Source: Mammaliicoccus sciuri
GTDB lineage: Bacteria; Bacillota; Bacilli; Staphylococcales; Staphylococcaceae
Direction of reading: 5' to 3'
DNA length: 64,000 nucleotides
Assembly: GCF_002901825.1 (NCBI RefSeq)
Contig: NZ_PPQD01000034.1
Coordinates: 325,755 to 389,754 of the forward strand
Every line of letters starts with the position of its first letter. Positions within the stretch are counted from its first letter, which is position 1. Shown one piece after another: positions 48,227 through 58,150 of this stretch. The position numbers and the translations under genes were made by a program. The notes below the pieces were generated by a model. It saw only the letters and a list, made by a program, of their open reading frames with translations, ran no database searches and had not been told where the DNA came from.

Positions 48227-49630
48227 ATGACACAACAAATAGGTGTAGTTGGTTTAGCTGTAATGGGTAAAAACTTAGCTTGGAATATTGAATCACGTGG
48301 TTACTCAGTTTCAGTGTATAACCGTTCAAAAGAGAAAGTCGACCAAATGGTTGAAGAATCACAAGGTAAAAATATACATCCAAACTATTCAATTGAAGAG
48401 TTTGTAGATTCATTAGAAAAACCAAGAAAAATTTTACTTATGGTAAAAGCTGGTGAAGCAACAGATAAAACAATCGATAGCTTATTACCATTATTAGATA
48501 AAGGCGACATCCTTATCGATGGCGGAAATACTAACTATTTAGACACGATTCGTAGAAACCAATACTTAGATGAAAGTGGAATAAACTTCATTGGAACAGG
48601 TGTTTCAGGTGGGGAAGAAGGTGCATTAACTGGTCCTTCAATTATGCCTGGTGGTCAGAAAGAAGCTTATGAATTGGTAGCACCAATTTTAGAAAGCATT
48701 TCTGCTAAAGCAAGCGATGGTTCTCCATGCGTAACATATGTTGGTCCAGATGGTGCTGGCCACTATGTAAAAATGGTGCATAACGGTATTGAATACGCAG
48801 ATATGCAATTAATCGCTGAAAGTTATGACTTAATGAAACGTGTATTACACATGGATCATAAAGATATTGCTGAAACGTTCAAATCATGGAATGCTGGCGA
48901 ATTAGAAAGTTACTTAATTGAAATCACTGGCGAAATCTTTAATAAATTAGACGAAGATGGTACACCATTAGTTGAAAAAATTATGGATAAAGCTGGACAA
49001 AAAGGTACTGGTAAATGGACTTCAATTAATGCTTTAGAATTAGGTATTCCATTAACAATTATTACTGAATCCGTATTTGCTAGATTTATTTCTTCATTTA
49101 AAGATGAAAGAGTTAAAGCAAGCACAGCGTTTAGTCCAGAAGTAACTGAGTTTACTGGTGATAAAGAAGCGTTCTTAGAGCAAATCAGACAAGCTCTTTA
49201 TATGAGTAAAATATGTAGTTATGCACAAGGATTTGCTCAAATGAAAACTGCTAGTGAAACAAATAACTGGAACTTAAAATTAGGTGAGTTAGCTATGATT
49301 TGGAGAGAGGGTTGTATCATCCGTGCACAATTCTTACAAAAAATCAAAGACGCTTACGATAATGATTCATCATTAACAAACTTATTATTAGATCCTTATT
49401 TCAACGACATCATTGCAAAATATCAAGGTTCATTAAGAGAAGTATCAGCAACTGCAATCAAAGCAGGAATTGCAACACCTGGTTTCTCTTCAGCAATCAA
49501 TTACTTTGATAGTTACCGTTCAGAAGATTTACCTGCCAACTTAATTCAAGCACAACGTGATTACTTTGGTGCGCATACTTATGAACGTAAAGATAAAGAA
49601 GGTATTTTCCATACTGAATGGACTAAATAA
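48227..49630 (+). CDS. gnd: 6-phosphogluconate dehydrogenase, decarboxylating
   Basis: A 467-aa pentose-phosphate enzyme making ribulose-5-phosphate, CO2 and NAD(P)H. NAD(P) motif [17 protein letters not shown], substrate region [21 protein letters not shown], catalytic [16 protein letters not shown]. The ATG at 48227 has GTGAGG upstream. The length fits the GndA class. Separated from zwf only by an AraC-type regulator, but on the opposite strand. Confidence 0.96.
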   Translation: MTQQIGVVGLAVMGKNLAWNIESRGYSVSVYNRSKEKVDQMVEESQGKNIHPNYSIEEFVDSLEKPRKILLMVKAGEATDKTIDSLLPLLDKGDILIDGGNTNYLDTIRRNQYLDESGINFIGTGVSGGEEGALTGPSIMPGGQKEAYELVAPILESISAKASDGSPCVTYVGPDGAGHYVKMVHNGIEYADMQLIAESYDLMKRVLHMDHKDIAETFKSWNAGELESYLIEITGEIFNKLDEDGTPLVEKIMDKAGQKGTGKWTSINALELGIPLTIITESVFARFISSFKDERVKASTAFSPEVTEFTGDKEAFLEQIRQALYMSKICSYAQGFAQMKTASETNNWNLKLGELAMIWREGCIIRAQFLQKIKDAYDNDSSLTNLLLDPYFNDIIAKYQGSLREVSATAIKAGIATPGFSSAINYFDSYRSEDLPANLIQAQRDYFGAHTYERKDKEGIFHTEWTK

Positions 49631-49642
49631 TTTGATATAACG

Positions 49643-49682
49643 AAACACCCCGTTATCTAAATAAGATAGTGGGGTGTTTTTT
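49643..49682. terminator. terminator of gnd, shared with the converging AraC-type gene
   Basis: AAACACCCC plus TTATCT pair with AGATA plus GGGGTGTTT, flanked by T on the right and touching the stop of the minus-strand gene. Confidence 0.85.
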
Positions 49683-50541
49683 AATTCATACTTTTATGAT
49701 CAATAGGTATCCAAAGTTGGACTTTAGAAGTTTCTTGATCAAAATTAACATCAAGAGGATAAACCTCAACATAAAAATCATCATGTAAATAAGGCATTTT
49801 AAGTTGCCATTGATTTTCAATATGGTGCCAAGCTTCACTCACTACAAAATCTAATTCACCTTGTAAATTAAACGTCGCGAAATGATGTCCAGGTAAATAA
49901 TAATTATCTAAATGACCTGGATATCTTTCGCTAGGTACGCCTACAAAAACTTCAAGTCCATCTACTAGTGGTCTTCGAACAACAAATAGTTGGTTAGGTT
50001 TAACATCATTATATTTAATAAAGTCTTCTATGTAATTATTCTCTAATAACATTTCTAATAAGTCAGGTATTAAAAAATGATTATCTAATTCATTTGAATG
50101 ATAATGGTGATTTTTACCAACTAACTTTAAATCATCTTTGTATTGTAACGAATAATTTAACGGTTCTGTTTCTGTAGAAGTTAATTTAATAGAGACTCTT
50201 TTTTTAATTTTAAGCATAGATTGATGTGTCTTCGTTTGTAGCGGACTTATGCCATGATATGCATTAAAATCATGAGCGAATGCATGTGCATCTCTGTATC
50301 CATACTTTAAGGCAATATCTAAAATACGTGTTTGACCACTTAAAATATCAAATGCCGCTTCAGTCATTCTTCTAGCAAGTTGATATTCAATAGGCGTCAT
50401 ACCAATAACCATTGTAAAAGATTGATTCAAGTGAAAAGGGGACTTTTCAACGTGATCACTCAAAGTTTGTAAATCGATATCGCTTAATAGATGATCTTCA
50501 ATGTACACAATTGCTCTTTGTAAATCTTTAATTACTTCCAA
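49681..50541 (-). CDS. AraC-family transcriptional regulator with GyrI-like effector domain
   Basis: A 286-aa protein. N-terminal AraC double helix-turn-helix (about residues 8-105: LQTLSDHVEKSPFHLNQSF and ILDIALKYGYRDAHAFAHDF) with a C-terminal GyrI-like small-molecule-binding domain (about 125-285), the Rob/BmrR-like arrangement. The ligand and targets are unknown. It is 28 bp downstream of zwf on the same strand, so possibly co-transcribed; a similar gene lies beside zwf in S. aureus. Confidence 0.88.
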   Translation of the reverse strand: MEVIKDLQRAIVYIEDHLLSDIDLQTLSDHVEKSPFHLNQSFTMVIGMTPIEYQLARRMTEAAFDILSGQTRILDIALKYGYRDAHAFAHDFNAYHGISPLQTKTHQSMLKIKKRVSIKLTSTETEPLNYSLQYKDDLKLVGKNHHYHSNELDNHFLIPDLLEMLLENNYIEDFIKYNDVKPNQLFVVRRPLVDGLEVFVGVPSERYPGHLDNYYLPGHHFATFNLQGELDFVVSEAWHHIENQWQLKMPYLHDDFYVEVYPLDVNFDQETSKVQLWIPIDHKSMN

Positions 50542-50569
50542 TGTTCAGTCACTCCTGTTGGCAGAAAGA

Positions 50570-52054
50570 TTAGTTAATATCGTCCCACCATTTAAATCCA
50601 TCAATTGACAATAATAATTGACTCTTAATCGGTCCATTAGTGCCAGCTCTATAATTAGGGAACGGTGCTTTATCATTGTCCCACACATTTTGTATCACAT
50701 CTACATATTTCCATGTCGCTTTTAATTCTTCCGAATGTGTAAAGTTTGTTGAATCACCTTTAAGGCAATCGAAGATTAAGTTCTCATATGCATCAACTGT
50801 GTTCATTTTATCTTGTGCACTCATTGCGTATGATAATTGTACAGGTTCTGTTTCTATACCTTGAACTTGTTTTTTAGCATTTAAGTGTAGTGAAAGTCCT
50901 TCATTAGGTTGAATATTTATAACAAGTAAATTAGATTCTAATTCTGAATCACGTTGGTAATATAAATTCATTGGTACTTCTTTGAATTCAACAACTACTT
51001 GAATACCTTTTTTCTTCATTCTTTTACCAGTTCGAATAAAGAATGGTACGCCAGCCCATCTGAAATTATCTATCATTAATTTACCTGCGACGAAAGTAGG
51101 GGTATTAGAGTCATCTGCTACTTTATCTTCTTCTCTATAGCTTTTAACTTCTTCACCTTCAATTTTGCCTTTATCATATTGCCCTCTAACAAAGTTCTGT
51201 TTGACTTCTGACTCATCTAAAGCTCTAATTGAACGCAATACTTTTACTTTTTCATTTCTAACATCTTCACTGTTTAAACTAATAGGTGGTTCCATTGCTA
51301 ATAATGCAACCATTTGTAACATATGGTTTTGGAACATATCTTTTAATGCGCCACTATTTTCATAGTATCCGCCTCGATCTTCTACACCTAATATTTCAGA
51401 TGATGTTACTTGAATATTAGAAATATATTTATTATTCCATAATGGTTCGAACATCGCATTGGCAAATCTTAACACTTCGATGTTCTGTACCATATCTTTA
51501 CCTAAATAATGGTCGATTCTGTAAATTTCTTCTTCTTTAAATGAACGTCTAATTTGTTCATTTAATTCTTCGGCAGATGCTAAATCTGTGCCGAAAGGTT
51601 TTTCAATAATTAAGCGTTTGAAACCGTCAGTATCTGTTAAACCTGAAGACTTTAAGAAATCTGTAACAGTACCAAAGAATTGAGGTGCCATTGCTAAATA
51701 AAATAATCGATTACCTTCTAATTGATATTGTTCGTTTAACTCATTTGAAAAAGCTAATAATTCTTCATAACTAGAAGGGTCACTAACATCGTGCGATTGG
51801 TAAAACACATGTTCCATAAATTCATCTAACTTTTCTGTATTCTGTACATGTTTCTCTACTGAAGCTTTAATTTCACTTCTGAACTTTTCATTAGTCCAAT
51901 CCCTTCGACCAACACCGATTATTGCGATATGTTCGTCTAATTGATTTTGTTGATATAAATGAAAAATAGATGGGAATAATTTACGGTGACTTAAATCACC
52001 TGTAGCCCCAAATATTGTAATTAAGCATGGAATATTTCTAGTTTCGGTTGTCAT
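50570..52054 (-). CDS. zwf: glucose-6-phosphate 1-dehydrogenase
   Basis: A 494-aa enzyme opening the oxidative pentose-phosphate pathway. NADP motif TIFGATGDLSHRKLFPS and active-site RIDHYLGKDMVQN are present, with LIIEKPFGTDL for coenzyme binding. The cytoplasmic product feeds Gnd, encoded nearby on the other strand. No cre or other operator was seen ahead of it. Confidence 0.96.
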   Translation of the reverse strand: MTTETRNIPCLITIFGATGDLSHRKLFPSIFHLYQQNQLDEHIAIIGVGRRDWTNEKFRSEIKASVEKHVQNTEKLDEFMEHVFYQSHDVSDPSSYEELLAFSNELNEQYQLEGNRLFYLAMAPQFFGTVTDFLKSSGLTDTDGFKRLIIEKPFGTDLASAEELNEQIRRSFKEEEIYRIDHYLGKDMVQNIEVLRFANAMFEPLWNNKYISNIQVTSSEILGVEDRGGYYENSGALKDMFQNHMLQMVALLAMEPPISLNSEDVRNEKVKVLRSIRALDESEVKQNFVRGQYDKGKIEGEEVKSYREEDKVADDSNTPTFVAGKLMIDNFRWAGVPFFIRTGKRMKKKGIQVVVEFKEVPMNLYYQRDSELESNLLVINIQPNEGLSLHLNAKKQVQGIETEPVQLSYAMSAQDKMNTVDAYENLIFDCLKGDSTNFTHSEELKATWKYVDVIQNVWDNDKAPFPNYRAGTNGPIKSQLLLSIDGFKWWDDIN

Positions 52055-52249
52055 TTATTTACCTCGATTCTCTAACTTTTTCACAATTTACAATATTAAT
52101 TATTATAACATGTTAGTGATTGATATTCTTCAATTTGAACTTTTAAATTTTCAATTTATTCAGTAAGTTGTATAATCAACATCATTTTTATGTATTTTTA
52201 TAAATCATTGTACGATACATGTTATAATAATAACGTAAGGAGGAAGACG

Positions 52250-53167
52250 ATGGAACTCACATTTTTAGGCACAAGTGCCGGATTACCGACTAAAGAAAGA
52301 AATACACAATCAATTGCCTTTAATTGCCTACCTCACGTAAATCAACTATGGTTGTTTGATGTTGGTGAAGCAACGCAACATAGAATATTACATACTGGCA
52401 TTAAACTTGGCAAAATAAGTCATATATTTATTACGCACTTACATGGTGATCATATATTTGGATTACCTGGATTATTAACAAGTCGTTCCTTCCAAGGTGG
52501 TAAAGATAAACCTTTAACAATAATCGGTCCTAAAGGTATAGCCAAGTTTATACAAACGGCATTAGAAATTTCTCAATCAAATTTAAATTATCCGATAACT
52601 GTAAATGAATTCAACACTGAAACAGAACTTAATATCGATGGCTTTCATATTAAAGCTTTACCTTTAAAACATGGTATATTATCTGTCGGTTATCGAATCA
52701 CAGCACCTGATATTGAAGGAAAGCTAGATGTTGAAAAACTTAAAGCTATCGGCATAGAGCCTGGTCCCAAATATCAAGAAGTGAAAGCAAATGAAACTTT
52801 TGAATATGAAAATCAAACTTATCAGTCTAAAGATTTCAAAGGTCCTAAGAAAAAGGGTAAAGTGATTACAATCTTTGGTGATACGATGCCATGCCAAAAT
52901 GAACATATCCTTGCACAAGATGCAGACGTTATTGTTCATGAAACAACATATATCGAAGGCGATAAAAATTTAGCAAATTCATATTATCATAGCCATATTG
53001 AAGATGTCTTTCAATTAATGTCTGATGTTCATGTAAAAAAAGGTCTATTCACACATTTATCTAATCGATATGAATTAGAAGATATTCAATCAGTTGAATC
53101 ATCATTACAGTCAGCAGTTAATCATGACTTTAAATTTGTAAAAGATTATGATCAATTCCAAATATAG
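52250..53167 (+). CDS. rnz: ribonuclease Z
   Basis: A 305-aa MBL-fold endonuclease that trims tRNA 3' ends. Metal motif [17 protein letters not shown], the upstream [14 protein letters not shown] typical of RNase Z, and later metal ligands in FGDTMPC and HETTYIEGD. The ATG at 52250 follows AAGGAGG; the longer frame from 52190 covers the promoter. Convergent with proC. Confidence 0.94.
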   Translation: MELTFLGTSAGLPTKERNTQSIAFNCLPHVNQLWLFDVGEATQHRILHTGIKLGKISHIFITHLHGDHIFGLPGLLTSRSFQGGKDKPLTIIGPKGIAKFIQTALEISQSNLNYPITVNEFNTETELNIDGFHIKALPLKHGILSVGYRITAPDIEGKLDVEKLKAIGIEPGPKYQEVKANETFEYENQTYQSKDFKGPKKKGKVITIFGDTMPCQNEHILAQDADVIVHETTYIEGDKNLANSYYHSHIEDVFQLMSDVHVKKGLFTHLSNRYELEDIQSVESSLQSAVNHDFKFVKDYDQFQI

Positions 53168-53211
53168 AAAAACATCTCATCTTAAAATATATATAAGATG
53201 AGATGTTTTTT
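53168..53211. terminator. bidirectional terminator between rnz and proC
   Basis: AAAAACATCTCATCTT / AAGATGAGATGTTTTT, a long perfect stem with an AT loop, A- and T-flanked. Confidence 0.88.
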
Positions 53212-53225
53212 AAAAGAATATTCAA

Positions 53226-54041
53226 TTAATCTTCATCCGCTTCTGCTAGTTCGATACTTCTCTTAACAGCTGCGTTTAAACAATCTAAGAAAATAGCTTC
53301 TATATCATGGTTGCTTAACGCATTTAATCCTGCTTGCGTTGTACCACCTTTAGACGTAATATTTTTTCTTAATTGATCCATTTTTAAATCAGAACGTTCA
53401 ATCATTTTACCAGTACCAATAATCAGTTCTTTAATGGATTCTTCAACTTGAGATTGCTCAATACCTAATTTAGTACCTGCATTTACATATTGTTCAAATA
53501 CATGGTATAAGAATGCTGGTCCACTACCTGTGATAGCTGTCACTTGATGTAAGTGGTCTTCTTTAACTTCTAATGCTGTACCGAAAGCTTCAATAAGCAT
53601 CAATACTTCTTGCTTAGAATTAGGATCGAAGTTTGTAGAGAAGCTGATACCCGTTACTGAATGACCAACGTGCGCATTCGTATTTGGCATAATTCTAGCA
53701 ATTGGATTATCAACTTGTAAATTATCTCTAATATAACTAATCGGTAAACCAGCCATAATTGAAATGAATTTATTATCACTCGTTATAAAAGGTCTAATCC
53801 GTTCAGCTAACTTTAAGAAATCATAAGGTTTTGTACTTAAGAATACATAATCTGCATCTTTTAACAATTCTTCATCATCATAACTATAGCTTACGCCTAA
53901 AGTTTCATGATAATTTTCCAATGCTTCTTGATTCGACTTATTTGTTAAATAAATATTTTCAGGTTCAATCGACTTACTGTTAACAATTCCAGTGAATATC
54001 GCGTTTGCCATATTACCAGATCCATAAAACACAATTTTCAT
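53226..54041 (-). CDS. proC: pyrroline-5-carboxylate reductase
   Basis: A 271-aa NAD(P)H enzyme for the last step of proline synthesis. N-terminal motif KIVFYGSGNMANAI, signature region AITGSGPAFLYHV and TSKGGTTQAGLNAL. The ATG at 54041 (MKIVFYG) is chosen with GGAAGTGAG upstream; 54062 is an alternative start adding seven residues. Divergent from an SDR gene. Confidence 0.94.
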   Translation of the reverse strand: MKIVFYGSGNMANAIFTGIVNSKSIEPENIYLTNKSNQEALENYHETLGVSYSYDDEELLKDADYVFLSTKPYDFLKLAERIRPFITSDNKFISIMAGLPISYIRDNLQVDNPIARIMPNTNAHVGHSVTGISFSTNFDPNSKQEVLMLIEAFGTALEVKEDHLHQVTAITGSGPAFLYHVFEQYVNAGTKLGIEQSQVEESIKELIIGTGKMIERSDLKMDQLRKNITSKGGTTQAGLNALSNHDIEAIFLDCLNAAVKRSIELAEADED

Positions 54042-54180
54042 AATAAAATCACTCACTTCCATATGAATTCATTTTAATTATAAAGAAATATAATCTTATG
54101 TCAAAATTGCTTGTATCGTATTTAGTTTTTTTGAAGTGTTATGATACATTATACATAACAATGAATAAAGGGTGAGTTAA

Positions 54181-54939
54181 ATGATCGGTAAACATTATTT
54201 ATTAACTGGTGCCACAGGTTCACTAGGGGAGAGCTTGATACAATCAATGAATAATCATGGTGCTTTTGTTTCCATAATTGTAAGAAATGAGGATAAGGCC
54301 AATCATTTAATTACTAAATATAAAAATATTAAAGAAGTCTTTATATTAGATATGAATGACACGGCGCAAGTCGAACAATATAGTCTTTCACATAACAACA
54401 TGTATGACGGGATTATTAATAACGCTGGGTTAGGTTACTTTAAATCTAACGAGGCGCATACAAGTAATGAAATTAAAGACATTTATCATACAAATCTCGT
54501 CAATTTAATTATTCTTTTGAACCGTATATTACCTTATTTAAAAAGAGGGGCATCAATCGTTAATATATCATCGATTTCTTCTAAAGTGACAACGCCATAT
54601 GGTAGCCATTATGCAGCGTCAAAAGCAGCTTTGAGTAGTTTTACAAATGCATTCAGACTTGAACGGGAAGATTTACATGTACTCACAGTAAATCCGGGAC
54701 CTTTCAAATCACAATTTCATGCTAAAGCAGATCCTTCAGGTCACTTTGAAAAGCTCGCATCTCAAATACAACTTAATGTTGAAGATTTGAGCGAACAAAT
54801 TGTTAAAAGTATGATTAAAAGAAAAATAGAAATAAACGAACCGAAATGGATGGATTTAGGATTGAGATTTTATCAATTAGCACCTCGTACATTTGAAAAA
54901 TTATTTAAACAAAGTTTTTTAAGTAAAAAGATAGAATAA
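54181..54939 (+). CDS. short-chain dehydrogenase/reductase
   Basis: A 252-aa Rossmann oxidoreductase: cofactor loop LTGATGSLGESL, NNAG motif (IINNAGLGY), catalytic Ser in NISSISS and YxxxK in HYAASKAALSSF. All catalytic residues are intact. Substrate unknown. RBS GGGTGAG. Convergent with an aldo/keto reductase gene. Confidence 0.88.
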   Translation: MIGKHYLLTGATGSLGESLIQSMNNHGAFVSIIVRNEDKANHLITKYKNIKEVFILDMNDTAQVEQYSLSHNNMYDGIINNAGLGYFKSNEAHTSNEIKDIYHTNLVNLIILLNRILPYLKRGASIVNISSISSKVTTPYGSHYAASKAALSSFTNAFRLEREDLHVLTVNPGPFKSQFHAKADPSGHFEKLASQIQLNVEDLSEQIVKSMIKRKIEINEPKWMDLGLRFYQLAPRTFEKLFKQSFLSKKIE

Positions 54940-54974
54940 GAGTCTGGAAAATTTATACTCTCCCAGACTCTTTT
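54938..54974. terminator. terminator between the SDR and aldo/keto reductase genes
   Basis: AAGAGTCTGG / CCAGACTCTT with a 15-nt loop and T run; it can serve both converging genes. Confidence 0.8.
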
Positions 54975-54977
54975 CTT

Positions 54978-55889
54978 TTATTGTAAGTGATTTGTGTATT
55001 CAATATTTTTAACGATTGAACGGGCGTGCTTAATTTGAGCTTCTGATAATGTTCCATTATAACTTTGAATACTTTCTGCCAATTGCTCTGGTGAACTTGC
55101 ACCCGTAATAATAGAGCCAAGTGCATCAAATGATTTCAAATAATTGAATGTAACACTAGATAAGTCATCATATTCTTTATTTAGTTGAGAAATGGTATCG
55201 GACAAATCGTTATAATTGTATTCTAACAATCCGTCTTTAAATTTACGATCTAACACTTCGTTTGATTTATGTGTTAATAAACCTTTAGAAACAGGACCTC
55301 TTGCTAATATTTTGACACCATGATCATTAATTTTTTCTAATAGATTTTCAGGACGATTATCTAAAATACTAAACTGCATCATAATCGTTTCAATATGACT
55401 GTTTTTTAAGTAATAATCGATTACATTGGGTCTGATTGACGAAATGCCATATGCTTTTATGAGACCTTGTTCTTTTAATCTTTCGAATGCTTCTATCGTT
55501 TCATCTTTATTATCTTCAATAGTACCGCCATGTAACATATATAAATCTAATTGTTCAAGATCCAATCTTTGTAACGATTCTTTAATGCTTTTCATAATGT
55601 GTTCTTTAGAAGGATCCCAAAAGTGTTCTTGTTTATCTTTATCAAAATGATTACCGACTTTTGATCCAATGACGATATCATGTTGATTTTGATATTTTTT
55701 CAAAAGTTGACCTACGATTTTTTCATTCTCACCGTAATCATATAAATCAGCAGTATCAAAATATGTTATACCTTGTTTGATTGCTTCATCAACAATTGTT
55801 TCTGCATGGTTAATATCTGTTCCTAAACTCATACAACCTAATCCGACTTCTGAAATTTCAATGCCACTTTTCAATGTATTTTTTTGCAT
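54978..55889 (-). CDS. aldo/keto reductase
   Basis: A 303-aa TIM-barrel NADPH oxidoreductase. Catalytic tetrad regions: Asp and Tyr in FDTADLYDYGENE, Lys in VIGSKVGN and His in LYMLHGG. C-terminal NADP-binding GSIITGASSPEQLAESI. Substrate unknown. RBS AAAGGAG. Convergent with the SDR gene. Confidence 0.88.
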   Translation of the reverse strand: MQKNTLKSGIEISEVGLGCMSLGTDINHAETIVDEAIKQGITYFDTADLYDYGENEKIVGQLLKKYQNQHDIVIGSKVGNHFDKDKQEHFWDPSKEHIMKSIKESLQRLDLEQLDLYMLHGGTIEDNKDETIEAFERLKEQGLIKAYGISSIRPNVIDYYLKNSHIETIMMQFSILDNRPENLLEKINDHGVKILARGPVSKGLLTHKSNEVLDRKFKDGLLEYNYNDLSDTISQLNKEYDDLSSVTFNYLKSFDALGSIITGASSPEQLAESIQSYNGTLSEAQIKHARSIVKNIEYTNHLQ

Positions 55890-55966
55890 ATTGAAGCTCC
55901 TTTCGCTACACTTTATTTATTAAGTTTACCAGATAAATTATTTTAATGAAAAGAGGCACACTTATA

Positions 55967-56509
55967 ATGAAACTAACTGAAGAAACGATTTCGAAAGAAA
56001 CGATATATGATGGTCGTATTATTAAGCTAGAAAAACATCAAGTATCACTTCCAGATGGTCAAACGAGTGAACGCGAAGTCGTATTACATAATGGTGCAGT
56101 ATCTGTATTAGCTATAACACCAGAAAACGAAGTATTAGTGGTGGAACAATATAGAAAGGCAATGGAAAAGACATTAATCGAAATTCCGGCTGGCAAATTA
56201 GAAATAGGTGAGGAACGTGAGTCAGCTGCACTTAGAGAATTAGAAGAAGAAACAGGATACGTCGCAGATAAACTCGAACTTATTGGTGAAGTTTATGGAT
56301 GCCCAGGGTTCTGTAATGAAAAAGTAAGTATTTATATCGCTAAAGATTTAAAAGAAGGAAAAGTAAATTTAGATGAAGATGAATTCTTAAATTTAACTAA
56401 AATTTCAATCAATCAAATACAGTCATTATTATCAGAACATAAAATTGAAGATGCCAAAACAATGATTGCCTTCCAATACTTATTATTAAATTATAATCAT
56501 TCTAAATAA
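55967..56509 (+). CDS. nudF: NUDIX hydrolase, ADP-ribose pyrophosphatase type
   Basis: A 180-aa NUDIX enzyme with the box GKLEIGEERESAALRELEEETGYV shortened here to its pattern G-x5-E-x7-REL-x2-EE. It likely hydrolyses ADP-ribose. The ATG at 55967 follows AAGAGG with suboptimal spacing; the ATG at 55946 is an alternative. Located upstream of fur as in Bacillus and S. aureus. Confidence 0.88.
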   Translation: MKLTEETISKETIYDGRIIKLEKHQVSLPDGQTSEREVVLHNGAVSVLAITPENEVLVVEQYRKAMEKTLIEIPAGKLEIGEERESAALRELEEETGYVADKLELIGEVYGCPGFCNEKVSIYIAKDLKEGKVNLDEDEFLNLTKISINQIQSLLSEHKIEDAKTMIAFQYLLLNYNHSK

Positions 56510-56575
56510 AAAGATATTTTTTCTTGCTTTTTGAGAAGATTATTGGTATTTTAGTATACGAATACATTACTAATT

Positions 56576-56594
56576 GATAATGATTATTTTTTAG
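56576..56594 (+). promoter_or_regulatory. Fur box upstream of fur
   Basis: GATAATGATTATTTTTTAG fits the first two hexamers and most of the third of the Fur box GATAATGATTATCATTATC. It lies 16 bp before the fur start, suggesting autoregulation. Confidence 0.65.
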
Positions 56595-56609
56595 AAAGAA
56601 GGTGTCAAG

Positions 56610-57050
56610 TTGGAAGAACGCATACAACGTGTGAAAGAACAATTACACAAAGCTTCCTACAAACTAACTCCGCAAAGAGAAGCGACAGTTAGAGTATTAC
56701 TTGAGAATGAAGCCGATCACTTAAGTGCAGAGGATGTTTACCTAAAAGTTAAAGATAAGGCACCTGAGATTGGTCTCGCAACAGTGTATCGTACATTAGA
56801 ACTTTTAGCAGAATTAAAAGTAGTCGACAAAATTAACTTTGGCGATGGTGTTGCTAGATTCGATTTAAGAAAAGAAGGGGCAAAACATTTCCACCACCAT
56901 ATGGTATGTATGGAATGTGGTGCAGTTGATGAAATCGAAGAAGATTTATTAGAAGACGTAGAACGTCGAGTTGAAAAAGAATTTAACTTTAAAATTTTAG
57001 ACCATCGATTAACTTTTCATGGTATTTGTCATAGATGTCACGAAGAATAA
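56610..57050 (+). CDS. fur: ferric uptake regulator Fur
   Basis: A 146-aa Fur-family repressor. Winged helix LTPQREATVRVLLEN...GLATVYRTLELL, metal-site HFHHHMVCMECG and a second CxxC (ICHRCHEE), so a structural zinc site is intact. TTG start at 56610 with GAAGGTG upstream. Gene order nudF-fur-xerD identifies it as Fur rather than PerR or Zur. Confidence 0.93.
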   Translation: MEERIQRVKEQLHKASYKLTPQREATVRVLLENEADHLSAEDVYLKVKDKAPEIGLATVYRTLELLAELKVVDKINFGDGVARFDLRKEGAKHFHHHMVCMECGAVDEIEEDLLEDVERRVEKEFNFKILDHRLTFHGICHRCHEE

Positions 57051-57141
57051 ATCTATAATGGACGTTACTAAATGAAGTTTTATACTGATTTTAGTGATGT
57101 CTTTTTTTATGGTAAAATAATGACAACAATGAGGTGAATTC

Positions 57142-58056
57142 ATGGAACAAATCATAAATGAGTTTATAGATTTTATTAGATTAGAAAAAGGCTTGAGTCA
57201 AAATACAATCCAATCGTATCAAAGAGATTTAAAACAATATAACCAATACATAACAGAACATAAAATTAGCCATATAGACAACATTGATCGTATAGTGATA
57301 CAAAAATATTTTGCACATCTTAAACAAGAAGGTAAGTCAGCTAAAACAATTGCGAGATTGGCAGCGACGATTAGAAGCTTTCATCAATTTGCGATTAGAG
57401 AAAAATACGCCGTTAAAGACCCAACAATATTGATTGAAACACCTAAATACGAACAAAAACTTCCAGATGTATTGAGTGAAGATGAAGTGAATCAACTATT
57501 AACATTTACACATATTACAAATCCTAGAGATGAACGAGACCGTACGATGCTTGAACTCTTATATGGCACGGGCGTTCGTGTAAGTGAATTGATTCAATTA
57601 AATGTAGAAGACGTCAATTTAACGATGGGATTTATTAGAGTCTTTGGTAAAGGAAATAAAGAACGAATCGTACCGCTTGGTGAACATTTAATGGGCATTT
57701 TAAGAAACTACATCCAAGAAGTTAGACCAAATTTATTGAAGAAACATGTTACAGATATATTATTCTTAAATGCACGTGGTACAGCTTTAACGCGACAAGG
57801 ATTTTGGAAAATACTAAAAAAAATCGGCTTAGAAAAAGGGATAACGAAGACTTTAACACCTCATACTTTAAGGCATTCTTTTGCGACGCATTTGCTTGAA
57901 AATGGTGCGGACTTGAGGGCAGTGCAAGAAATGCTCGGACATTCCGACATTTCTACAACACAACTTTACACACACATCTCTAAAAAACAAATACGCGAGA
58001 TGTATTTAACGTATCACCCTAGAGCCAAGAAGGAGAAGAATAATGAAGAACAATAA
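57142..58056 (+). CDS. xerD: site-specific tyrosine recombinase XerD
   Basis: A 304-aa recombinase that resolves chromosome dimers at dif with XerC. The catalytic set is complete: Arg146, Lys170, His241, Arg244, His267 and Tyr276. N-terminal SAM-like domain at about residues 1-105. RBS GAGGTGA. It is the housekeeping enzyme by position (fur-xerD-scpAB), not an element integrase. A C-terminal charged extension (KKEKNNEEQ) overlaps the next small gene. Confidence 0.95.
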   Translation: MEQIINEFIDFIRLEKGLSQNTIQSYQRDLKQYNQYITEHKISHIDNIDRIVIQKYFAHLKQEGKSAKTIARLAATIRSFHQFAIREKYAVKDPTILIETPKYEQKLPDVLSEDEVNQLLTFTHITNPRDERDRTMLELLYGTGVRVSELIQLNVEDVNLTMGFIRVFGKGNKERIVPLGEHLMGILRNYIQEVRPNLLKKHVTDILFLNARGTALTRQGFWKILKKIGLEKGITKTLTPHTLRHSFATHLLENGADLRAVQEMLGHSDISTTQLYTHISKKQIREMYLTYHPRAKKEKNNEEQ

Positions 58057-58150
58057 ACAACAACATGAATCAAAAAAATATGTCACATTAGCAATTTTAT
58101 TAACATTTGCTGTCGCATGGGGTCTCATTTATTGGTTATTTATTGTCTAG
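58043..58150 (+). CDS. 35-aa single-pass membrane protein, unrecognised
   Basis: A short frame reading MKNNKQQHESKKYVTLAILL and ending LIYWLFIV. It has a charged N-terminus and one C-terminal membrane helix. AAGGAGAAG lies 6-7 bp before the ATG, inside the end of xerD (14-bp overlap), and its stop overlaps the end of the converging DUF309 gene by 11 bp. The strong site and clean hydrophobic pattern argue for a real gene. I do not recognise the family. Confidence 0.55.
   Translation: MKNNKQQHESKKYVTLAILLTFAVAWGLIYWLFIV

Noticed and set aside
57142-58056. Integrase of a mobile element
   Set aside because: The fur-xerD-scpAB context and housekeeping length identify XerD; no attachment repeats, tRNA or phage genes are nearby.
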